Made by a program: the position numbers and the translations under genes. Positions 40,114-52,280 of a stretch of 64,000 nucleotides of DNA are shown here, in pieces. Within the stretch, counting starts at the first letter, position 1. Each line of letters begins with the position of its first letter. Origin of the DNA: Chlorops oryzae. Its lineage: Eukaryota; Arthropoda; Insecta; Diptera; Chloropidae. Where the stretch lies: assembly GCA_020466095.1 (NCBI GenBank), contig CM035807.1, positions 62,067,812 through 62,131,811 on the forward strand. The letters are read 5' to 3'. The notes beneath the pieces are model-generated. The model saw only the letters and a list, made by a program, of their open reading frames with translations. It did no database searches and had not been told where the DNA came from.

Positions 40114-40890
40114 GAGAACTGCTTTGAGTGTGCTCGAGCATGTTCGAACACCCTTGCTGAAAATTCAGAACACGTCGAATATCAAACTCCGCAGCTATGT
40201 GTTCGATCGAGTTGCACACGCGAAATCTTATTTTCGAGTTCGAGCACCTAACTCGAATTTTGTTGTACGTGTATTCAGACTCTCATTGCAGGTTTGTACG
40301 CAAACTGATCCGAAAAAACCACTCAAACTCGAGTTCAACTCGAGTTCTATGGGTATAGAAACAGAACAAGGGGAAAATATCAGAGTCAAATGCGGAGAAT
40401 AAAGGTGTATGTGCGTATGTACATATGTGGGCCTGCTCAAATATGACTAATTTACACCAAAGTTCCGTGTGCGTTGCAGCTCTCTCATACATATTTTTCT
40501 GTAGAAAAACGTAGATAACACACTCGAGATGCACTCGAGTTTATTGGGTATGCACGACTTAAAAACACTCGAAACCGAACAGAGTGTATGAAAAGAACTC
40601 GAGTTTAGCGCACAACATGCTCGTGTTGAACTCATGCGCACACGAGACATTACGATTGTTGTACTAAAGGGTTTGATTCAAACCAAATCTAATCCACACA
40701 CTCGAGTGTACACAAACACTACCCAGTGGCAAATAAGGGGAAGTCCTCTACTAACCCGGTAATGCCCAGAACTATTTTTTTCCAGATTTTGTTAAAAATA
40801 AGTCCATTTATGTATTTTGGTCTTCTGAGCACGAAAATGAAGTTAATTTTTCATTTGATGTTGACACTTTTCCGGAAAATGCGAAAAACT
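40114..40890. other. Foldback interior left of the array; CTCGAG-rich
   Basis: No gene. The palindrome CTCGAG occurs about seven times between 40130 and 40710. 'aacccggtaatgcccagaac' at about 40753 also starts the second and third array units (43809, 46833). Confidence 0.5.
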
Positions 40891-40893
40891 AGC

Positions 40894-43520
40894 GTTACCA
40901 TATGGTAACCGTGGGTCGTGTAGGGTACTGGTTTTTTTTAAGTAAATTCTCGGTTTATTTTTGTTGATATCAAAATAAAAAAATGCAATTAAGTGTTTTA
41001 TAAAAAAATAAGGCATTGATATTCGATTTATACAAAAAAGGGGAATTTTTGGACAATAAAAGTTAGTTTGTATAGTATAGCTATTTAAGTTTTTGTGTGA
41101 TAGTTCGCAAAGCAATTGACGCAAAGTCCAACGTCACATTTTTTGCAAGCTGTACGCCCATTTACTTTGCAACGATCCCCAGCACAACGCCTACGATTTG
41201 ATGGGACCACAAAATGTCCCACCTGATCATACCGGAGGGTCTGTTCCACTCGGCCAGATTGTTGGGCGTATCTATGGCTTGACATTGGACCAGAAGATTT
41301 GGCTTTGGTACCGTGGTGCTTGCAGTAGTAAACTGCCAATTGTCTTCGAAATTCAAGCTGTGGCATTTTCGGCTGTAATTTTCGATGAAGCTGCCAAGCA
41401 TTTTGAATACATGCATCAACTAGCCAAGTGAAAATGCTCGACCACCACTTTTTCCCTTTATACGCGATTCGATATTGGGCCACATTTTGGTCGAAACGAT
41501 CGACTCCACACATATATTTGTTATACTCCGTGATGGCGCAAGGACGGGGTACTTTTATCTTGCTTCTGCTCTCCTTCGAATATCGCTGCGCCATTGATTT
41601 GGGATTTTCACCAAAGGTGGTGGACAATATACACACAATATTATTGTCCTTCCACTTCACCAAGCGAATGCCCGTGCGCTTTACCATTATCGATTCGGAA
41701 TGACCTCTTTGCATAGTTAATAAATGTTTTTTATGTGCCAGTGGACAGCTTGCTGGAATACGATTTTCGCGAATGGTTCCTGTTGCATTATACCCGCATG
41801 ATTTTAAATACTCCAATAAAGGATAACTCGTAAAAAGATTGTCAAAATAAAACGAAAAAGGCAATGCTTTCAACGTATCGGGAAAATCATCGATCATGCT
41901 CACCAAAGGAGCGGCACATTTTCCAAATTTCGCTTCATACTCCTTGTTTGAACGAGGATTCTTTCCTTGATATATTTCAAAGTTAACCATATAGCCTGAT
42001 GGAGTACAAAGGGACCAAACTTTGAAGCCAAATCGCAACGGTTTTCCTTTTATATACTGCTTGCATCCATGCTTACCAAAATAAGCGATCATGCTTTCAT
42101 CATATGAGAGATTTTGCTCGGCATGAAAATTTTCAATCATTTTGGCTTTGAGATGGTCGGTGATTGGACGTAATTTCCACATCTTATCGGGATTAAGGCT
42201 TTCTCGAGAAGATGTTTTAGAGTTGTCTTCGAAGTGAAGAAATTGTAGGATTTCTTGAAATCTACTTCGACGCATGGTGTTGCAAACGAGATTGTTGCGA
42301 ATGTCTTCATCTTGGCTCCACAAATTTCTAAAGCAAGCGTGATAGTTGTAGCCTGTTATAATTAATATGCCGATAAATGCCCGAAGCTCTTCGACTGTTA
42401 TATTGGGATTAGGCTTATTCATTCCGATCGCATACAGTGCAGATTGTTCACTAATGTGAGTTAGAAGATCGTTATCAAAAAACTTTTCAAACTGCTGATG
42501 AGGCAGAATACCACGGCAGTCGGCGTAATTTTCATCAGGAAATATTGGTATAAGAGATGGAGCATCGTCTTTTACCCATTCGAATGTTGTTGCTTTATTT
42601 CCTGGAGGCAATTCAATATTTGATGCTTTTGGCTGCACCTTACGTAGTCGTTTTTTACACGGTGAACTTGTTTTTGTTGATGTTGATGTTTGTTCGTCTC
42701 GAAAGATATCCTCAAGATATTCGGGTAAATCATTGAAATCATTTTGAGCTAAAAATTTAATAAGTAAATAATTAAAGTATGCATGAGCTAAAATTGGTAA
42801 CCAACATACCTCTTAGTTCATCTTCCTCAACGTCGAAAGTTTGAATAGTCGACCACTACAAAACACAATTTCGCAGCCGCTTTTTAGTTGAGCGGGGCAA
42901 ACATTGTCTGGTATACCACCAGATTCCTCTTCCGCATCATCCTCACCAGATATATTGCCATCGTTTGGTGGCTCGATGTATATTGCGGTTTGTACGTCAA
43001 CCACATCATCGCCACTACTTAAAGTTTCAAGATAATCTTATACTTGTTGCAATGATAAACCACTAAAAACGGCAAAATTTAAAAAGGAATTCAAATTATA
43101 CACTTTCAAAAAAATGTGGTCAAAATGCATTTTTTGACCTTCAAAACAAAATAAAAAACATGGTTTGAATTGCTGGATGAAAAATAGATAAATTATTATA
43201 AATGAAATGACTAAATGTCTTCCAATTTGAAATAAAAAGCTAAATATGTCTAAACATCTACCGCGGTCGGCTACAACTTGATCGTCGATCGCAGCCGTAA
43301 GAACAGTTTTTCGTTTCATGCCATATGTACATATGTACATTGTACATATGCTTGTTTTATTTACATTTAACTGTGCACGTGCGCGTTGTCGCAGTTTAGT
43401 ATTTTTCATTTCTTAGAAAATAGCTAAACACAGAAATGCTTTAAAAAGAAAAAAAAATGGTTTTTTTCCTTATCCAAAACCAGTACCCTACACGACCCAC
43501 GGATACCATATGGTAACGAC
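40894..43520 (-). mobile_element. piggyBac-like element, array copy 1
   Basis: Inverted ends around 'ttaccatatggtaaccgtgggtcgtgtagggtactgg' (left) and 'ccagtaccctacacgacccacggataccatatggtaa' (right). Transposase lies on the minus strand. Copies 2 and 3 follow at about 3.03-kb spacing with the same orientation. True outer ends (TTAA) were not identified because the flanks are part of the tandem unit. Confidence 0.75.
41085..43064 (-). pseudogene. piggyBac transposase copy 1: DDD intact, N-terminal exon broken
   Basis: Mobilises the element at TTAA. The long exon (41085-42748) keeps all three catalytic Asp: in YDESMIAYFGKHG, in FYFDNLFTSYPLLEYLK, and in YNKYMCGVDRFDQNV. It also keeps a full Cys-rich C-terminal domain (RCAGDRCKVNGRTACKKCDVGLCVNCF). 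A 61-bp intron (42749-42809, GTATGT..TTTTAG) separates it from the acidic N-terminal exon, which has IYIEPPNDGNISGEDDAEEESGGIPDN. That exon has a TAA where the other copies have Leu (SLQQV.DYL) and a one-base deletion at GRLFKL (GRHIQTF in the others). The catalytic core is therefore sound but the protein cannot be made from the usual start. Confidence 0.85.
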
Positions 43521-43552
43521 GCGAGAAAAATTTAAAAAACGAACGTGAAAAG

Positions 43553-43797
43553 TACTATGGGATGAGGAGGGAGCACGAGTGTTAAGCTCGATTTTATGAC
43601 CGTCTCCGATTTTGATGAAACTTGCAGAATATTTTTGGCTCCTAAATCAAAAGCCTTTGCGCAAAGTTTTATCAAATTCTGAGATAAAAATTTTGACACG
43701 AAAATTTCATTTCAGGTACTATGGGATGAGGAGGGAGCACGAGTGTCAAGCTCGATTTTATGACCGTCTCCGATTTTGATGAAACTATCAGAATATT
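43553..43797. repeat. 163-bp tandem duplication in the array spacer
   Basis: 'actatgggatgaggagggagcacgagtgt.aagctcg' starts at 43553 and again at 43716, each followed by 'gattttatgaccgtctccga'. A mutated single version recurs in the next spacer at about 46740-46815. Confidence 0.8.
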
Positions 43798-43950
43798 CTT
43801 GGCCCCTTAACCCGGTAATGCCCAGAACTATTTTTTTTCTAGATTTTGTTAAAAATAAGTCCATTTATGTATTTTGATCTTCTGAGCACGAAAATGAAGT
43901 TAATTTTTCATTTGATGTTGACACTTTTCCGGAAAATGCGAAAAACTAGC

Positions 43951-46553
43951 GTTACCATATGATAACCGTGGGTCGTGTAGGGTACTGGTTTTTTTTAAAG
44001 TAAATTCTCGGTTTATTTTTGTTGATATCAAAATAAAAAAATGCAATTAAGTGTTTTTATAAAAAAATAAGGCATTGATATTCGATTTATACAAAAAAGA
44101 GGAATTTTTGGACAATAAAAGTTAGTTTGTATAGTATAGCTATTTAAGTTTTTGTGTGATAGTTCGCAAAGCAATTGACGCATTGACCATTTACTTTGCA
44201 ACGATCCCCAGCACAACGCCTACGATTTGATGGGACCACAAAATGTCCCACCTGATCATACCGGAGGGTGTGTTCCACTCGGCCAGATTGTTGGGCGTAT
44301 CTATGGCTTGACATTGGACCAGAAGATTTGGCTTTGGTACCGTGGTGCTTGCAGTAGTAAACTGCCAATTGTCTTCGAAATTCAAGCTGTGGCATTTTCG
44401 GCTGTAATTTTCGATGAAGCTGCCAAGCATTTTGAATACATGCATCAAGTAGCCAAGTGAAAATGCTCGACCACCACTTTTTCCCTTTATACGCGATTCG
44501 ATATTGGGCCACATTTTGGTCGAAACGATCGACTCCACACATATATTTGTTATACTCCGTGATGGCGCAAGGACGGGGTACCTTTATCTTGCTTCTGGTC
44601 TCCTTCGAATATCGCTGCGCCATTGATTTGGGATTTTTACCAAAGGTGGTGGACAATATACACACAATATTATTGTCCTTCCACTTCACCAAGCGAATGC
44701 CCGTGCGCTTTACCATTATCGATTCGGAATGACCTCTTTGCATAGTTAATAAATCTTTTTTATGTGCCAGTGGACAGCTTGCTGGAATACGATTTTCGCG
44801 AATGGTTCCTGTTGCATTATACCCGCATGATTTTAAATATTCCAATAAAGGATAACTCGTAAAAAGATTGTTAAAATAAAACGAAAAAGGCAATGCTTTC
44901 AACGTATCGGGAAAATCATCGATCATGCTCACCAAAGGAGCGGCACATTTTCCAAATTTCGCTTCATACTCCTTGTTTGAACGAGGATTCTTTCCTTGAT
45001 ATATTTCAAAGTTAACCATATAGCCTGATGGAGTACAAAGGGACCAAACTTTGAAGCCAAATCGCAACGGTTTGTCTTTTATATACTGCTTGCATCCATG
45101 CTTACCAAAATAAGCGATCATGCTTTCATCATATGAGAGATTTTGCTCGGCATGAAAATTTTCAATCATTTTGGCTTTGAGATGGTCGGTGATTGGACGT
45201 AATTTCCACATCTTATCGGGATTAAGGCCTTCTCGAGAAGATGCTTTAGAGTTGTCTTCGAAGTGAAGAAATTGTAGGATTTCTTGAAATCTACTTCGAC
45301 GCATGGTGTTGCTAACGAGATTGTTGCGAATGTCTTCATCTTGGCTCCACAAATTTCTAAAGCAAGCGTGATAGTTGAAGCCTGTTATAATTAATATGCC
45401 GATAAATGCCCGAAGCTCTTCGACTGTTATATTGGGATTAGGCTTATTCATTCCGATCGCATACAGTGCAGATTGTTCACTTATGTGAGTTAGAAGGTCG
45501 TTATCAAAAAACTTTTCAAACTGCTGATGAGGCAGAATACCACGGCAGTCGGCGTAATTTTCATCAGGAAATATTGGTATAAGAGATGGAGCATCGTCTT
45601 TTACCTATTCGAATGTTGTTGCTTTATTTCCTGGAGGCAATTTCAATATTTGATGCTTTTGCTGCACCTTACGTAGTCGTTTTTTACACGGTCGAACTTG
45701 TTTTTGTTGATGTTGATGTTTGTTCGTCTCGAAAGATATCCTCAAGATATTCGAGTAAATCATTGAAATCATTTTGAGCTAAAAATTTAATAAGTAAATA
45801 ATTAAAGTATGCATGAGCTAAAATTGGTAACCAACATACCTCTTAGTTCATCTTCCTCAACGTCGAAAGTTTGAATATGTCGACCACTACTAAACACAAT
45901 TTTGCAGCCGCTTTTTAGTTGAGCGGGGCAAACATTGTCTGGTATACCACCAGATTCCTCTTCCGCATCATCCTCACCAGATATATTGCCATCATTTGGT
46001 GGCTCGATGTATATTGCAGTTGGTACGTCAACCACATCATCGCCACTACTTAAAGTTTCAAGATAATCTAATACTTGTTGCAATGATAAACCACTAAAAA
46101 CGGCAAAATTTAAAAAGGAATTCAAATTATACACTTTCAAAAAAATGTGGTCAAAATGCATTTTTTGACCTTCAAAACAAAACTAAAAAACATGGTTTGA
46201 ATTGCTGGATGAAAAAATAGATAAATTATTATAAATGAAATGACTAAATGTCTTCCAATTTGAAATAAAAAGCTAAATATGTCTAAACATCTACCGCGGT
46301 CGGCTACAACTTGATCGTCGATCGCAGCCGTAAGAACAGTTTTTTTGTTTCATGCCATATGTACATATGTACATTGTACATATGCTTGTTTTATTTACAC
46401 TTAACTGTGCACGTGCGCGTTGTCGCAGTTTAGTATTTTTCATTTCTTAGAAAATAGCTAAACACAGAAATGCTTTAAAAAGAAAAAAAAAATGGTTTTT
46501 TTCCTTATCCCAAAACCAGTACCCTACACGACCCACGGATACCATATGGTAAC
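43951..46553 (-). mobile_element. piggyBac-like element, array copy 2
   Basis: Near-identical to copy 1 end to end, same orientation, with a 'ttaccatatgataacc' left end and an intact right end. It shares private changes with copy 3, so copies 2 and 3 are sisters. Confidence 0.75.
44144..46100 (-). pseudogene. piggyBac transposase copy 2: catalytic Asp to Asn, Cys-rich tail cut
   Basis: Compared with copy 1, the second catalytic position reads FYFNNLFTSYP (Asn for Asp). The C-terminus reads RCAGDRCKVNGQCVNCF, because a deletion removed 11 residues of the zinc-binding tail. Otherwise the core is open (44144-45451). The region upstream, about 45452-45680, carries a frameshift (an extra base near 'gaggcaatttcaat') and a stop at 'ttttacctattcg'. 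The N-terminal exon (45802-46100) is intact here: SGLSLQQVLDYLETL, IYIEPPNDGNISGEDDAEEE, GRHIQTFDVEEDELRG. Confidence 0.8.
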
Positions 46554-46969
46554 GACGCGAGAAAAATTTAAAAAACGAAACGTGAAAAGTCATTTTGTGG
46601 AAACGAGGTTACACTCTAATTTTATCGACGCCCAGTTGGGTAAACTTTGCGAATTTTTGGTCTCCTAAACAAAGCCTTTGCGCAAAGTTTGGATTTTTCC
46701 AAAGGTGTGGAAAAAAGACACACAATATATTTCATTTCAGGTCACTATGCGAATGCAGGAGGGAGCACGAGTGTCAAGCTCGATTTTATGACCGTCTCCG
46801 ATTTTGATGAAACTATTATATTCTTGGCCCTTAACCCGGTAATGCCCAGAACTATTTTTTTTCTAGATTTTGTTAAAATAAGTCCATTTGTATTTTGATC
46901 TTCTGAGCACGAAAATGAAGTTAATTTTTCATTTGATGTTGACACTTTTCCGGAAAATGGGAAAAACAC

Positions 46970-49544
46970 GTTACCAAAAGACCGTGGGTCGTGTAGGGTA
47001 CTGGTTTTTTTTAAAGTTAAACGGGTTTATTTTTGTTGATATTCAAAATAAAAAATGCAATTAAGTGTTTTATAAAAAAATAAGGCATTGATATTCGATT
47101 TAACAAAAAGAGGAATTTTTGGACAATAAAAGTTAGTTTTATAGTATAGCTATTTAAGTTTTTGTGTGATAGTTTGCAAAGCAATTGACGCATTGACCAT
47201 TTACTTTGCAACGATCCCCAGCACAACGCCTACGATTTGATGGGACTACAGATTCCCACCGATCATACCGGAGGGTGTGTTCCACTCGGCCAGATTGTTA
47301 GGGCGTATCTATGGCTTGACATTGGACCGAAGATTGGCTTTGGTACCGTGGTGCTTGCAGTAGTAAACTGCCAATTGTCTTCGAAATTCAAGCTGTGGCA
47401 TTTTGGCTGTAATTTTCGATGAAGCTGCCAAGCATTTTGAATACATGCATCAAGTAGCCAAGTGAAAATGCTCGACCATCCATTTTTCCCTTTATACGCG
47501 ATTCGATATTGGGCCACATTTTGGTCGAAACGACGACTTTCCACACTATATTTGTTATACTCCGTGATGGCGGCAGGAAGGGGACTTATCTTGCTTCTGG
47601 TCTCCTTCGAATATCGCTGCGCCATTGATTTGGGTTTTTTACCAAAGGTGGTGGACAATATAACACAATATTATTGTCCTTCCACTTCACCAAGCGAATG
47701 CCCGTGCGCTTTACCATTATCGATTCGGATTGACCTCTTTGCATAGTTAATAAATCTTTTTTATGTGCCAGTGGACAGCTTGCTGGAATACGATTTTCGC
47801 GAATGGTTCCTGTTGCATTATACCCGCATGATTTTAAATATTCCAATAAAGGATAACTCGTAAAAAGATTGTTAAAATAAAACGAAAAAGGCAATGCTTT
47901 CAACGTATCGGGAAAATCATCGATCATGCTCACCAAAGGAGCGGCACATTTTCCAAATTTCGCTTCATACTCCTTGTTTGAACGAGGATTCTTTCCTTGA
48001 TATATTTCAAAGTTAACCATATAGCCTGATGGAGTACAAAGGGACCAAACTTTGAAGCCAAATCGCAACTTTAGTCTTTAATATACTGCTTGCATCCATG
48101 CTTACCAAACATAAAAGCGCAAATTTCACAAGGAATGATTTTGCTCGGCATGAAAAATTTTCAATCAATTTGCTTTGAGATGGTCGGTGATTGGACGTAA
48201 TTTCCACATCTTATCGGGATTAAGGCCTTCTCAAAAAAGATGCTTTAGAGTTGTCTTCGAAGTAAAAATTGTAGGATTTCTTGAAATCTACTTCGACGCA
48301 TGTGTTGCTAACGAGATTGTTGCGAATGTCTTCATCTTGGCTCCACAAATTTCTAAAGCAAGCGTGATAGTTGAAGCCTGTTATAATTAATATGCCGATA
48401 AATGCCCGAAGCTCTTCGACTGTTATATTGGGATTAGGCTTATTCATTCCGATCGCATACAGTGCAGATTGTTCACTTATGTGAGTTAGAAGGTCGTTAT
48501 CAAAAAACTTTTCAAACTGCTGATGAGGCAGAATACCACGGCAGTCGGCGTAATTTTCATCAGGAAATATTGGTATAAGAGATGGAGCATCGTCTTTTAC
48601 CTATTCGAATGTTGTTGCTTTATTTCCTGGAGGCATTTCAATATTTGATGCTTTTGACTGCACCTTACGTAGTCGTTTTTTACACGGTCAACTTGTTTTT
48701 GTTGATGTTGATGTTTGTTCGTCTCGAAAGATATCCTCAAGATATTCGAGTAAATCATTGAAATCATTTTGAGCTAAAAATTTAATAAGTAAATAATTAA
48801 AGTATGCATGAGCTAAAATTGGTAACCAACATACCTCTTAGTTCATCTTCCTCAACGTCGAAAGTTTGAATATGTCGACCACTACTAAACACAATTTTGC
48901 AGCCGCTTTTTAGTTGAGCGGGGCAAACATTGTCTGGTATACCACCAGATTCCTCTTCCGCATCATCCTCACCAGATATATTGCCATCATTTGGTGGCTC
49001 GATGTATATTGCAGTTGGTACGTCAACCACATCATCGCCACTACTTAAAGTTTCAAGATAATCTAATACTTGTTGCAATGATAAACCACTAAAAACGGCA
49101 AAATTTAAAAAGGAATTCAAATTATACACTTTCAAAAAAATGTGGTCAAAATGCATTTTTTGACCTTCAAAACAAAACAAAAAACATGATTTGAATTGCT
49201 GGATGAAAAAAAAATAAATTATTATAAATGAAATGACTAACTGTCTTCCAATTTGAAATAAAAAGCTAAATATGTCTAAACATCTACCGCGGTCGGCTAC
49301 AACTTGAGCGTCGATCGCAGCCGTAAGAACAGTTTTTTGTTTCATGCCATATGTACATATGTACATTGTACATATGCTTGTTTTATTTACACTTAACTGT
49401 GCACGTGCGCGTTGTCGCAGTTTAGTATTTTTCATTTCTTAGAAAATAGCTAAACACAGAAATGCTTTAAAAAGAAAAAAAAAATGGTTTTTTTCCTTAC
49501 CCAAAACCAGTACCCTACACGACCCACGGATACCATATGGTAAC
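46970..49544 (-). mobile_element. piggyBac-like element, array copy 3
   Basis: Same structure and orientation as copies 1 and 2. The 46.6-48.25 kb part has many small insertions and deletions relative to copy 2, while 48.25-49.54 kb is almost identical to it. The left terminus is eroded ('ttaccaaaagaccgtgg'). Confidence 0.75.
47165..49130 (-). pseudogene. piggyBac transposase copy 3: multiple frameshifts
   Basis: Pieces at 47263-47658, 47586-48068, 48013-48207 and 48220-48447 are in different frames. It shares the FYFNNLFTSYP change with copy 2. The N-terminal exon (48810-49090) is intact, and the intron signals match copy 1. Nearly all breaks are one- to three-base indels in the 47.2-48.25 kb part. 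Confidence 0.8.
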
Positions 49545-50342
49545 GACGCGAGAAAAATTTAAAAAAAGAACGTGAAAAGTATTTTTTTTTGAATAAATTT
49601 TATAAGCATAGAATAGTTTAATTCATTAGCTATCAATTGATGTAATTTGCTTTAAAATTGGCCAAAAAATAAACATTTTGTGGGTGCACTTACCGATGTG
49701 CTATATCGAAAAACATTTTTTTTTTACTTCTGCTTTTTTCGCTTCGGTTTGAGACGCGATTACTTCACTAATCAATCACAGAATGAAACACAAAAGCACT
49801 CGTTAGAAAGATGCAAGCCTTGCGCACCAAAAGAGTGCTATTTATTTTTATGTGTTTTGTAGTTTTGCAGTTATGCATAAATATGTACTCCCACATTTTG
49901 CGTTACCATATGCTAATCGTGGGTTAATTCGGGCTAAGCGACGCATCACTTGAAGTATCCCAAGCACTGTCAATAGGCATTAGTTCTCGTGGCAGTCATT
50001 GAGCAGGTAAAAGGTGATGTGTTCAAAGAATAGCGTAAGTTTTTTTTTTTAATCAAAAAGTAGCATATTTTCAGGACTGGACTAAAATTTAAAAGCAAAA
50101 GCAAAATCAAAACGCAAAACCAAAACTTTTTTGAACACCTCACTTTCTGCCTGCTCATGAGAGGCATAGGGTAGGCCTACCCAAAGCGGCCATGCTCGAA
50201 CAAAGTAGATGTGTTAAAGTGATGGGAAAAGTCTTTGATATCCCCTCGCTTAGGAATGTTCAAATGATCAATCCGGAGAGCATAAAATTTCCAACTGGGT
50301 ATGTATCCGTTGCAGCACTCTGGTACAGGCCGAGAGAGACAT
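49545..50342. other. Foldback interior right of the array
   Basis: No gene. 'gcgttaccatatgctaatcgtgggtt' at about 49902 resembles a piggyBac end, possibly a remnant of another copy. The sequence then approaches the right arm. Confidence 0.4.
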
Positions 50343-50774
50343 GCGTACAGACCGAGAGAGACATGCAAAGACCTAAGAAACGAACGTAAAAACAGTGAAT
50401 AATGCGTTTCAAAAAGTATTTGTTTTGAATTAATTTTATGAATAGAAACCACTAACCGATTTTAATGGTTATAGTCTCAAAAAACTCGTCATAGATTGAG
50501 GTTTGCGGCATTTGACTCGGAAATTTATTTTTTTTCTATAAGGGTCATTATTTGGCCAGTTAGGTGATTGGAACCCAAAATTCAGTTTTAAAAAAAGATA
50601 ATAATTGTAACATATTATTAAAACATACCAAAAACGAATCCAATATTCTTCATATTAGGCTGCTTTAAAAGGTAATTTTGTAAGTTTTTCGAATATACAT
50701 ACTGAACATGCTCGTTCTTGTTCCTACGGCATCTATATTATAGATTGAAGTTCGTGAGGCATTTTTCTTTAATT
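50343..50774 (-). repeat. Right arm of the foldback element, inner part
   Basis: Reverse complement of about 39690-40113 with few differences ('gaacatgctcgttcttgttc', 'ttttgaattaattttatgaat'). It is interrupted at 50775 by the solo LTR. Confidence 0.85.
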
Positions 50775-52276
50775 TGTAATGAACTCTTTTTTTCGTAGCC
50801 GGGGTATTTACTCAGCCGAGTAACCAAACTCCAGTCCCTTACAAAAATTTATATTTGAAGGAGACACACAAACTAGACGTGTAAGAAAAGATGTTTATTA
50901 AAAGAGAGGGACCGGCTTCTTTAAGGCCGCCCCAAAATCAAATACAATCAAATAGGTATATTACTGTCCGTCGCTGAGTGCAGGTGTTGGGCTCCAGCGA
51001 TGATGATGTTCTCTCAGCGTAGGTGTACGGCGCAACGACGTCGTCTCAGTGGGTAGCGAGGTGTCGGTATAAACTACCGCCTAACGTCCCTCCAGAACTC
51101 CACCGTATTTTTCGAGTTAAACCTCGACCGAATGTCTGCCCAGAATTTGGCGCACGCACGCGTAGAAGAGGTACGAACGCTTAATCCACACGTGCGTAGG
51201 CAATGGGTCACGGCAACGACAGGGAAACGTGGATGTGTGGAACAGGTACAAACGCTTACTCCACACTTACACGCTCACTGAGTTACGCACGACAATTCCA
51301 ACCGTACTCGAACCGTCGTACGTTCGTCCGACCTAGAATGCACTCGTATGAAGAATAAATGTCCGTGAAATGTCCATCGAGAAAGTTGACGCATGCACGC
51401 GTGGAACAGGTACAAACGCTTAATCCACACGTGCGTAGGCAATGGGTCACGGCAACGACAGGGAAACGTGTATGTGTGGAACAGGTACAAACGCTTACTC
51501 CACACGTACACGCTTACTGAGTTACGCACGACAATTCCAACCGTACTCGAACCGCCGTGCGTTCGACCGACCTAGAATGCACTCGTATGAAGTATAAATG
51601 TCCGTGGAATGTCCGTCGAGAAAGTTGACGCATGCACGCGTGGAACAGGTACAAACGCTTAATCCACACGTGCGTAGGCAATGGGTCACGGCAACGACAG
51701 GGAAACGTGGATGTGTGGAACAGGTTCAAACGCTTACTCCACCCGTACACGCTCACTGAGTTACGCACGACAATTTCAACACTATTCCCCTTCAGACACA
51801 ACCACTAACTACGATCGTCACTATTTACGTTTCGGCGAAATGCTTACCCACGTATACTGTGTAACAAGTTTACTTACATACGTTTCAAAACGTTCCGAAA
51901 TGTCTTATCGGTTGGCGTTGATATCTTCAACACGTGGACACAAACTTCTCGTTAGATGCGAATGTTTCGTCTTCCTTCTGGCGTTGTTCACTTCGCGGAG
52001 ATCACTGGGAAAAGGGAGCGATTTCTGTGCGGCTCGCGCTTTTATCCTCTTTTTCGAGCTAGCGATGAGTTCCTTAGTTCGATGTATTGTCCGATAATTC
52101 CTTCAGCTGATATCGATCACTTTGCCTGGCGTATTTTAGAGGTGCGTCCCACGGTGCATTGTCGACGTCCACACGATTGCACATTTTAGAGGTTAAACAT
52201 TTATTAAACCAAGGAAAAACATAATTAAACGAAAAACTGCAACCCCGCGTTAATCAATAATATGTGAGTCATCACA
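50775..52276 (-). mobile_element. 1.5-kb solo LTR with 239-bp minisatellite
   Basis: TGTAATGA..TCATCACA termini with a 4-bp AATT duplication (50771-50774 and 52277-52280) inside the arm, where the other arm has the empty site. On the minus strand an AATAAA signal lies about 120 bp from the end (about 50894), so the LTR is minus-oriented. No internal region is present. It contains the tandem repeat at 51154-51790. Confidence 0.8.
51154..51790. repeat. 239-bp tandem repeat, about 2.7 units
   Basis: 'caatgggtcacggcaacgac' recurs at 51201, 51440 and 51679. Each unit contains two related halves with 'caggtacaaacgctta.tccacacg'. Units differ by few bases. Confidence 0.9.
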
Positions 52277-52280
52277 AATT

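Noticed and set aside
43807..43810. TTAA next to CCCGGTAATG as the true piggyBac end
   Set aside because: Copy 1 has CTAA at the same place and no matching GGG-TTAA exists on the right side, so this motif may just be flanking DNA of the duplicated unit.
41198..47746. Plus-strand ORFs of 77 and 91 codons repeated three times
   Set aside because: Antisense shadows of the piggyBac transposase; they recur only because the array is triplicated.
51275..52097. ORFs over the minisatellite in the solo LTR
   Set aside because: They follow the 239-bp tandem units and have no protein features.
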